A stretch of DNA of 54,792 bases, from assembly GCA_007694185.1 (NCBI GenBank), contig RECD01000276.1, positions 1 through 54,792 of the forward strand, written 5' to 3'. Positions 42,445 to 50,200 of the stretch are shown here, one piece after another. Within the stretch, counting starts at the first letter, position 1; each line of letters starts with the position of its first letter. The DNA comes from Planctomycetaceae bacterium. GTDB taxonomy: Bacteria > Planctomycetota > Planctomycetia > Pirellulales > Pirellulaceae. The position numbers were made by a program, and so were the translations under genes. Below the pieces are notes generated by a model, which worked only from the letters and a program-made list of their open reading frames with translations, ran no database searches and was not told the DNA's origin.

Positions 42445-42614
42445 CCGTTGGGCTGGTCGAAACCAGTGCCGGAAACGGGTTGGTGTTTGAGCGTCAGTCT
42501 GGGTGTCACCGAATGAATCGCATTCGGTGACGGGAGCCTGAAGGACGTTCAGGGCTATAGGTGGTCGCTTGAGTCGAGTGGTCGCCTGAGACAGATCGTG
42601 AGACGAAAGTCTCA
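42445..42614 (+). ncRNA. Candidate structured leader RNA of the pseudopilin operon
   Basis: Four perfect stems follow each other: CTGGT/ACCAG around CGAA (42453-42466) nested in CCGTT/AACGG (42445-42478); an 11-bp stem GTCACCGAATG/CATTCGGTGAC around AATCG (42505-42531); CCTGAA/TTCAGG around GGACG (42537-42553); and TGAGAC/GTCTCA around a GAAA tetraloop (42599-42614). A second TGAGAC at 42587-42592 could pair with the same GTCTCA, so two exclusive structures are possible. GTGGTCGC is repeated at 42561 and 42578. The density of perfect stems suggests a cis-acting RNA; it does not match the cyclic-di-GMP type I riboswitch pattern. Transcription start and ligand are unknown. Confidence 0.45.
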
Positions 42615-42672
42615 AAATGATCCTGGTAATTTCGTTCCCTAGCCATTTCCCGAAAATCACACGGTCTTTGTC

Positions 42673-43710
42673 ATGAAATCTCGTCGAACAAGAAACGGAT
42701 TCACGCTTGTCGAACTGATGGTTGTGATCGCGATCATCGGGATTCTGATGACCTTGGCTGTGACGGCGGTCGGTCGGGCGATCACCCGCGGCAGGGAGAC
42801 GGCGATGCGGTTGGAGGTCAACGCGTTGCAGGCTGCGGTTCAGCAGTATTTCGACAAGTATGGCGATTATCCGCCCGACGGGAGCAGTCCGGATCGGTTG
42901 ATGCGGCACATGCGGCGGTTGTTCCCTCGTATGAGCCCCCAGGATTCCGATTTACTGGTGCAGTTGACGCGGGAACGGGGTTCGCCCAATTTCAGCTCGG
43001 TTGCGATGGATCGGGGTGAGGCGCTCGTTTTCTTCTTGGGCGGATTCAGCAACGACCCGTTGTACCCGCTGACGGGAGAAGGCGGGCCGCTGCTGTTTGT
43101 CGGCAGCAATCCGAATGACGTGGCAGACTACGACTACAACGCCACCCGAGACAACGCGTTTTTCGAGTTCAGTCCGGACCGATTGACGTACGCTCGCAAC
43201 GCGGGGGGGCGACTGTTGAGCACCGACGAGCAGTTGGTCGGCACGGTCGATGCCATGCATGGGTTCAACGATCCGTTGCCTGCCTATTTGGCCCGCGACG
43301 GCAACCCGACCCCGATCGTTTATTTCGATTCCCAGACCTATGGGATGGTCGGTGCAGCGACGTTCAACGGATACCTGGCCGGCGGTACCGAGTTCGGTGG
43401 GGTGCGGCCTTACTTGACGAACCGCAATGGCATGATGGCGAATCTGAATGACATGTTCATGAATCCGCAGACCTTCCAGATCATTTCACCCGGATTGGAT
43501 GGCATTTTCGGGTCGCTCGTCTTCAGCAGCGGCAGTCCCGTTTATTTTGTCGCCGAGACGGGGGAAGCGGTCGTGGCGGATGGCAATGGCGTTTTGAGTC
43601 CCTTCGTTCCGGCCGTGCGTGGGTTCCAGGAGCCTGGGGTCGCGATCTTGGGTCAGCTCGACAACTTGACCAACTTCAGCACCTCCACCCTTGAGAGCGA
43701 CTTGAAGTGA
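42673..43710 (+). CDS. gspG: Type II secretion major-pseudopilin-like protein (GspG-like)
   Basis: A 345-residue prepilin-type protein. The class III signal is textbook: basic leader, cleavage after G9 in RNGFTLVELMVVIAI, and Glu at +5 (E14). The post-TM helix reads TRGRETAMRLEVNALQAAVQ and QYFDKYGDYPPDG, the GspG pattern. The remaining ~270 residues are much longer than GspG (~140 total), and contain SPQDSDLLVQLTRERGSPNF and a C-terminal beta-rich part with SSGSPVYFVAETGEAV. So it is a large variant of the major pseudopilin. It is first of six overlapping genes. The ATG has no Shine-Dalgarno site, and the structured leader lies upstream. Confidence 0.85.
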   Translation: MKSRRTRNGFTLVELMVVIAIIGILMTLAVTAVGRAITRGRETAMRLEVNALQAAVQQYFDKYGDYPPDGSSPDRLMRHMRRLFPRMSPQDSDLLVQLTRERGSPNFSSVAMDRGEALVFFLGGFSNDPLYPLTGEGGPLLFVGSNPNDVADYDYNATRDNAFFEFSPDRLTYARNAGGRLLSTDEQLVGTVDAMHGFNDPLPAYLARDGNPTPIVYFDSQTYGMVGAATFNGYLAGGTEFGGVRPYLTNRNGMMANLNDMFMNPQTFQIISPGLDGIFGSLVFSSGSPVYFVAETGEAVVADGNGVLSPFVPAVRGFQEPGVAILGQLDNLTNFSTSTLESDLK

Positions 43711-44894
43711 TGGCAACTGTGGCATCGGATCGAAACGACGTGGGGCGACGAACTCGGATGCAGCCGGCCGGTGGGTTCACGCTCATCGAGGTGCTGGTGT
43801 CTTTGATGTTGGTCGCGATCCTGGCCTCGATGGTGTTGACCGCCGTGCAGGGGGTGACTCAGACCGCCCGGATCGCGCGGACACGGAGCATCATCGCGAT
43901 CATCGATTCGGCCCTGCAGGAGCAATTCGAAGCTTACAAGTATCGGCCGCTGCCGGTCGCGACACCCGACCTGTCGACCATGCCTGCCGACGGGGTGAGC
44001 ACGTTCGGTTACCAGTTGTTGCCATCCGAAGCGGCTCGGACGCGATTGATCATGATGCGGGATTTGCAGCGAATGGAGATGCCCGACCGGATCTCGGACA
44101 TCGGGGTGATCCAGGGGGGGGCGATGGTGATGAATCGGCCGGCCCAGATCACGGCGATCGCCAATCCGGTGGTGCGGGACGGCAACCAGTTGCGCCGGTC
44201 CGCACAGCGGCGACAGGTGATGATCGATTGGTACAACGGCGGCAAGAACGTCCCGAGTCGCTTTTCGGGCTACTACCGCCGGGCGTTGCCGACCTGGACG
44301 CCCCAGCATCAGGGGGCCGAGTGCCTCTACATGATTTTGTCGAGCACGTTTGTCGGTGGTGCGCCCGCGATTCAGGCGATCCCGCCGTCGAACATCGGCG
44401 ACACCGATGGGGACGGGATGCCGGAGATTCTCGACGGGTGGGGGCAACCGATCGCGTTCATCCGTTGGCCCAGCGGCTATCAGTTGGCCGATTCCGAATT
44501 GTCGATCGACATGTCGCTGCCGGACGATTTCGACCTGTTCCGCAGTGATTTCGGATTCACGGTCGCGGGCGTCGATCCCCCTTGGTCGCTGCGTCCGTTG
44601 GTATTGTCCGCCGGACGCGACGGCGAATTCGGCGTGACGCTCGCACCGGGCACCGGGGCGGGTGTGGAGGTGAACTTCCGTTATCACGCGATGTCGCCGG
44701 CGGTGTTGACGCCGATGACTTGGCCGATATCTCCCGCCGCGATGGGGCCCGAGGCGGAAGGTCGCACGGGCAATTACTTTTTCCCCGACCCGTACCTGCG
44801 TCAGGTCGGTGCCGTGGTTCGTCCCGGCACGCCGATCGGATTGCAATCGTTGCGGGCCGACAACATCACCAACTATCAATTGGCGACTGAGTGA
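43710..44894 (+). CDS. Prepilin-type pseudopilin, large
   Basis: A 394-residue pseudopilin with cleavage after G22 in PAGGFTLIEVLVSLMLVAI and Glu at +5 (E27). After the hydrophobic helix comes RTRSIIAIIDSALQEQFEAY and a long globular part holding the calcium-loop-like DTDGDGMPEILDGWGQP (~231-247). ATG 43710 shares its A with the last base of the preceding TGA, the TGATG arrangement used throughout this cluster; GTG 43707 is the alternative. Which minor pseudopilin (GspH/I/J) it corresponds to is not clear from sequence. Confidence 0.85.
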   Translation: MATVASDRNDVGRRTRMQPAGGFTLIEVLVSLMLVAILASMVLTAVQGVTQTARIARTRSIIAIIDSALQEQFEAYKYRPLPVATPDLSTMPADGVSTFGYQLLPSEAARTRLIMMRDLQRMEMPDRISDIGVIQGGAMVMNRPAQITAIANPVVRDGNQLRRSAQRRQVMIDWYNGGKNVPSRFSGYYRRALPTWTPQHQGAECLYMILSSTFVGGAPAIQAIPPSNIGDTDGDGMPEILDGWGQPIAFIRWPSGYQLADSELSIDMSLPDDFDLFRSDFGFTVAGVDPPWSLRPLVLSAGRDGEFGVTLAPGTGAGVEVNFRYHAMSPAVLTPMTWPISPAAMGPEAEGRTGNYFFPDPYLRQVGAVVRPGTPIGLQSLRADNITNYQLATE

Positions 44895-46066
44895 TGCGAA
44901 GCGGGAATCCGAAACGCGAATCGTTGCCTCGAAGACAGGACCACCGGACGTGGTCGGTGTCGGAACTGGGGACCGGCCGACGGCTCGGCGGCTTCACGCT
45001 CGTCGAGCTGTTGGTGGTGTTGTTCCTGTTGTTGATGCTGGCGGCGATCGCGTTGCCGACGATCCGCAACGTGTTGTTGGATCAGAAGAACGCCCGAGCG
45101 GCCCGTTCGATCGTCTCGTTCATCGATGTCGCCCGCAGCCGCGCGATGTCGGAGGGGCGGGAGGTCGGCGTTTATCTGGAGCGGCTCAGCGAGGACGTGG
45201 CGCAGATCGAATTGGCCTCTTCCAGCATTCGGCTGCGTCAGATGACGGGGGTTCCGCCGTACAGTGGCGAGTCGGGCGACGCGACGGCAATCCTGTTGGA
45301 CCGCACCGCGACGCCGGGTGTCGATACCGCGACCTTCGATCCGGTCGACAGCCAATTGTTGACGCTGAGTCATCAGATGTTGGGGGATCGACTGGCGCCG
45401 ATCCGGCCGCTGGTCGATCGGTTGGAATTGCCGGGTGGCAAGATGGTCACGATCAGCGACATCGGGCTCGTTTCCGGTCGCGTGTTCGTCACGTTCGACC
45501 CGCGGAACGTGTTGGAATTGCCTGGGGGAACCGGGTTGCCGACGTTCGAGTTTCCGGCCGGGACGCGGCGGGAATTGGCCCCGAGTCAGTCGGTCAAGTA
45601 TCGCATCCATCGCTCGGCGGTGATGTCGAACTCGATCCCGCTGGCGCTGCCGCGTGGGGTGGCGATCGATTTGAATTTGTCCGGCATCGGACTGAGCGGC
45701 AACGAATTCGCGACCGGCGTCGGCGCGACCCGTTCGATCGTGATCAACTTCGGCCCGGACGGTCGGATCTCGCGGGTGATCCGGGCCGACGGCACTTACG
45801 TGGTCCCTCACAGCCAGATTTATCTCTGTTTGGGCGACTTGAACGGGGTCCGCCCCGACAACTTGTTCGCGTCGCAAGGGCGAGACCGCTCCAACCTGAC
45901 CCGCCTCAAGTCGTCGTGGGTGGTTATCAATCACCAGACCGGTCGGGTAGCGGCCGCGCCGACATCGTCGATCACGCCTCAATTGCTGATCGATCAAAAC
46001 CTGCCGGCTGCGTTGGCCGAAGCCCGGATCCTGGCCGGCATGTCCGACAAGTTGGAGACGAATTGA
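44894..46066 (+). CDS. gspH: Prepilin-type pseudopilin (GspH-like)
   Basis: A 390-residue pseudopilin, cleavage after G33 in LGGFTLVELLVVLFLLLML and Glu at +5 (E38). The next helix (RNVLLDQKNARAARSIVSFI then DVARSRAMSEGREVGVYLER) is the GspH/FimT-type pattern where a short helix leads into a beta-rich domain. The long leader of 33 residues is unusual for this family. It is coupled to its neighbours by TGATG junctions on both sides. The C-terminal region is rich in beta-strand-like text (GRVFVTFDPRNVLELPGG) and not assignable. Confidence 0.82.
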   Translation: MRSGNPKRESLPRRQDHRTWSVSELGTGRRLGGFTLVELLVVLFLLLMLAAIALPTIRNVLLDQKNARAARSIVSFIDVARSRAMSEGREVGVYLERLSEDVAQIELASSSIRLRQMTGVPPYSGESGDATAILLDRTATPGVDTATFDPVDSQLLTLSHQMLGDRLAPIRPLVDRLELPGGKMVTISDIGLVSGRVFVTFDPRNVLELPGGTGLPTFEFPAGTRRELAPSQSVKYRIHRSAVMSNSIPLALPRGVAIDLNLSGIGLSGNEFATGVGATRSIVINFGPDGRISRVIRADGTYVVPHSQIYLCLGDLNGVRPDNLFASQGRDRSNLTRLKSSWVVINHQTGRVAAAPTSSITPQLLIDQNLPAALAEARILAGMSDKLETN

Positions 46067-47253
46067 TGATGAGAACCGACCCCAACCGCTCCGGCGTCAC
46101 CTTGGTCGAGGTGATCTTTTCGATGGGCGTGATCTTGATCGGTTTGCTCGGCGTGATGTCGATCCTGCCGTTGGCGGGCGAGCGGGCGCGCGATGCGGTG
46201 GGGCTGGGGATCGCACCGACGATCGGCGACAACATCATGGAAGAGATGCTCGCGCAGCGTTGGCTCAGCAGCGGGCGGTTGGTATTTTTCAACGACGCCA
46301 ATCCTCCCGCGCTCATGCCGTTCACTGGGGACGAACCGTTCTGCATCGACCCGGCGTTTTTTGCGGCTTCGACGGTCGCACAGGTTCCCGGCGGGACCGC
46401 TTACGATTCTCGTTTCTTTCCTTTTTATCGGCCGCGACATGATCCGACGCTCGACCCTTCGGCGACGCCGACGGGTCCGGGCAATCAGTTGACCGGTCAA
46501 CTGACGCGGATGCGTCGGGTGGGGTTGCTGCGACGCCCAGTCAGCCTGGGCAACCAGACGTTGTTGACCACCCCGGAGGCTTTTTTTGTCGCCGATTCGC
46601 CTGATGATCTGTTGATCGAACGCCCGCAGGACCGCGCGGCCAACCCGTTCCGGTTCGGGACTCGCGTCTCCACCGCGGCCAACGGGTTGCCCTACGGTGG
46701 CCGGTTCGGGTCGGGTGAATTCACTTGGATCGCGACCGTGACGGCCAACCCCGTTCCCGGGTATGCGACCGTGTCGATCGTGGTGATCCGCAATCGCCAG
46801 CGGGCTTTTCAGTTACCCACCGGTCCGGTGAGTGCTCCGATCAACAACGCGACGGACGAACGGGTGGCGACGATCTCCTTCGCCAGCGGTTTTCGGGGCG
46901 GGGCCGGTGGCGTCGTCGAGCTGAATGGCGCCATCAACACCGTCTCGCGGTTGCGGCAGGGCGATTGGATCCTGTTGTCCCGCGCGGTTAACGTCACCAG
47001 CGTGGAGAACCTGTTGCACCGCTGGTACCGGGTGGCGGCGCTGGAGGGCGATGCGGAGCGATTGACTTTGGCGCGATCTGAGATCGGCTTCGACAACCCG
47101 ACCCCCAGCCGAGAGGTCTGGCGGCGCAAGGTTTATCTCGACGGGCCCGACTTTACCTTCGCGCCGAGTCTCACGTCGACCGGCACCCTGGCGACCCTCG
47201 TCGAGGGGGTCGTTTCGGTGACGGAGCACGTGGTTCAAGTGAGTTCATTGTGA
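46066..47253 (+). CDS. Prepilin-type pseudopilin (GspI/PilV-like)
   Basis: A 395-residue pseudopilin with a short leader, cleaved after G10 in RSGVTLVEVIFSMGVILIG, with Val rather than Phe at +1 and Glu at +5 (E15). The text after it (LLGVMSILPLAGERARDAVG then LGIAPTIGDNIMEEMLAQRW) is the GspI/PilV-type pattern. The start codon ATG 46066 uses the A of the previous TGA; the reading frame extends further upstream in another gene's shadow but that part is not protein-like. The globular part is far larger than GspI (~120 residues). Confidence 0.82.
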   Translation: MMRTDPNRSGVTLVEVIFSMGVILIGLLGVMSILPLAGERARDAVGLGIAPTIGDNIMEEMLAQRWLSSGRLVFFNDANPPALMPFTGDEPFCIDPAFFAASTVAQVPGGTAYDSRFFPFYRPRHDPTLDPSATPTGPGNQLTGQLTRMRRVGLLRRPVSLGNQTLLTTPEAFFVADSPDDLLIERPQDRAANPFRFGTRVSTAANGLPYGGRFGSGEFTWIATVTANPVPGYATVSIVVIRNRQRAFQLPTGPVSAPINNATDERVATISFASGFRGGAGGVVELNGAINTVSRLRQGDWILLSRAVNVTSVENLLHRWYRVAALEGDAERLTLARSEIGFDNPTPSREVWRRKVYLDGPDFTFAPSLTSTGTLATLVEGVVSVTEHVVQVSSL

Positions 47254-50200
47254 TGTTTTGGAAGGCCTCCCGCGTGGGGGCGTTTGGTCGCCGGGCCGTC
47301 AGGGGCGGCGTTCACTTTTCGTTGCGGTCAAAAGTTATGGTTACTCCACGAGCCCAGCGTCGATCGGGCATGATCTTATTGGTCGTGCTCGGGATGCTGA
47401 CGTTCTTCAGCATCTTGGTGGCGACCTATTTGGTCTTTGCCAATCAATCGCGGCAGTCAGCATCGGTGATGGCCAGCCGTCAGTACCGCGCGCCCGATGT
47501 GCGGAAGATGATGGATTCCGCGTTGATGAAGTTGATCCGCGGCACGGCCGATCCGACCGATCCGTTCTTCGGCGAGGACTTGCTCAGCGATTATTACGGC
47601 CGTTTTGACGCGCGCGATTTTCAGGTGGTTGGACCGATCACCTATGTCGGCCGACGGTTCGCACGGGTCCGCGTCGCGATCATCCCTGCGCCCGGCGCGC
47701 CGCCGTTGCCTGCCGGACACGACGACTTCTTCACCGGCCGGGTGATCACCTTCATCGGCGAGGGATCGCCGCTGAACAACCAGTCGGTACGAGTCTTTCG
47801 GTCGCGGTACACGGTCGGGAATTCGAACCCGCACTCGTTCTATTTTGAGTTGCCCGAGAAGCTTTATTCGGGCAGCTTGTTGTCCGATGGGCTGCCGCCG
47901 GGCCCCTTGCCGGACGCCCAATTTCCGTGGGCCGGATTGCGGATCCACATGAACGGCGAGCCGCGGAATTCACCGGGGCTGGGGTTTGGGCATGCCGCCG
48001 GGACGCTGCCGGCGAGCGAACGCAACATCGATTGGCACAGCACGCCGCAGCGAGGAGATTTCTTACCAGGACTGACTATTTCTCATCCCAATCCTCCACC
48101 GGCTAATCCGAATGCACGGATTCCTGCCTTTCCGATGGCATTGCAACCGAACCACTTAGTCGGCGGTGGAACCGCGACAACCAAGCTGCATCTGGATAAT
48201 TCAGGTGTCATTTTGCCCCAAGGTGATTTTGATGAGGCGTACGACGCTGCCGATTACAACAATTGGTTTTTGAGCTACCGGGACTCAGAGGGGAAGATCA
48301 TCCCCTCGTTCCATCGTCCTTCGGTCATCAACTACATCGTCAGCCGGCCGGAGTTCTCGGCAGCGTTGTTGCGTAATAGCTCCTTAAACGTGAACGAGCC
48401 GCCCGGTCGCGGAAGCGCGATGGTGACTCTGGCGCGAGCGACCTATCGCCCGTTGCCGTTTGCACCTCAGGTGGTCAAGCTCAACGCGTCGCTCCCCGCG
48501 TTGGCGGAGCACAACACGGGGTTCACCGGCAGCAACCCGAATTACGCCCTACGGACACCGATTGATTTCTCCAACATCGCCAACAACGAGGCGGCGATCC
48601 GATTTCGTGTCGACCAGTTGATACGGGCGTTGGTCGGCAGCCCGGAGGATTGGAATCCGTGGGACGTGGATAACGACGGCGACGGGATCCCCGACAGCAT
48701 TTGGATGGATATCGGCCTGCCGGTGATCACGTCACGCGAAGGGAAATTGCTGAAGCCGCTGATCGCTCCGATGATCGAGGATCTCAGCGCGCGGCTGAAC
48801 GTGAACGCCCACGGCAACTACGAGTTGCCTGACAGCCCCACGGTCGGTGGCGCGACCGGCAAGGCGTTGTGGGCGTCGACCCGCCAACCCTTTTCCGAAG
48901 TCAACCCGACCAACCATAGGTTGTTTCGCGGTTTGGGTTACGGCCCGGCGGAGATCGTGATCCCGCGAGTGACGGGGTTGGAGCGGGCTCGGCATCAATA
49001 CGGCAACCGGGCGGATGTGGCGTTGCCGCCGGTCGGGATCGCCGACCGCGATTCGCTCGATTTCCTGCGAACCGGTTGGCGTCCGCCGCTACACGGCGCC
49101 GTGTCGGGTTACGGCTATTCCACCGACCCGTTCGGCCGCGCGGCCGTGGGCTTGGGGCGAGGAGGCCAATTGGTGGTGGCGAACAGCGGTTTGCCGGCGA
49201 TCGCCGGTGGCGGCAACGAGGCGACCAATACGCCTTATGAATCGGACCCTTCGGGAAGGTTGGCGGGCGATCGGCCGTTCACCTTTCACGAATTGGAGCC
49301 GTTGTTACGGAGCAATTCGTTCGATTTGGAATTGTTGCCCAATCGGTTGTACGGCCGTTTGCAGACGCTGATCCAAGCCGACCCCGATTTCGCCCGGGTA
49401 CTGACGACGCTCAGCAAGTCGGACGATTCGCTCGCGCTGCCGATCGAGAACTCCGGGAATCAGCCGGCATTTTTGCAAATGATCCGGTCGATCCGCAGTT
49501 GGGTTCCGCCGGGAACAACGATGACCCCTGCGCAAGTTCAGCAGGTGTTGCCGCCTGAGTTTCGCCAGGGACGAAAGCTCGATGTGAATCGCGCCTTCGG
49601 CAACGGGGTCGACGACAACAACAATCAGGTGATCGATGAGCCGGGCGAGGGCGAATCGGAGGCGTTTCGGCCAGCCCTGTTTGCCACCGATGCGGTCCCT
49701 GCCGATTACCAAGGGGTGGCCCCCGATTACGGGTTTGGGACCGGCCTCAACGGCCGGCAATTGTTAGCGCGTCACCTCTATGTGTTGATGATGGCGCTCG
49801 TGGAAGACGTCGAATTCCCGGGGCTCGACCCGGCGATCCCGATGGACCCTTCCGAACAAGCCCTCTATCGGGCTCGCCGGATCGCTCAGTGGGCGGTCAA
49901 CGTTGTCGATTATCGCGATCCCGATTCGATCAGCACGCGGTTCGTTTACGACCCGAACCCGTTCGACGGTTGGGACGTGCGTTATGAGGATTTCAACTTT
50001 GTCACGAACCAGCCGTTCACAGAAACGATCGGCAACCCGCCGGCCATGCCCAGTCCCGAGGTTTGGGGGGTCGAGCAACCGGAGTTGGTTTTTTCGGAAT
50101 CACTCGCCCTGCATGACGTGAAGGTGCGGGACACCAACCGCGACCCGTCGGGTAGGGATAAAGGGGAAGCCCTCAATCCCGATCCGCACACCGACCAAGT

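Larger units (their letters stand above)
42314..42672. other. Intergenic leader between pilC and the pseudopilin operon
   Basis: A 359-bp gap with no gene. It opens with a GC-rich hairpin after pilC (42337-42368) and then holds a series of perfect stems ending ~60 bp before the first pseudopilin ATG, listed as a candidate structured RNA. No clear -10/-35 pair was found; TTGGCA at 42417 and TATGAG at 42437 are only 14 bp apart. Confidence 0.6.

Noticed and set aside
42445-42614. Cyclic-di-GMP type I (GEMM-I) riboswitch
   Set aside because: A GAAA tetraloop stem is present, but the conserved GCAAAGCC-type core and the tetraloop-receptor arrangement are not.
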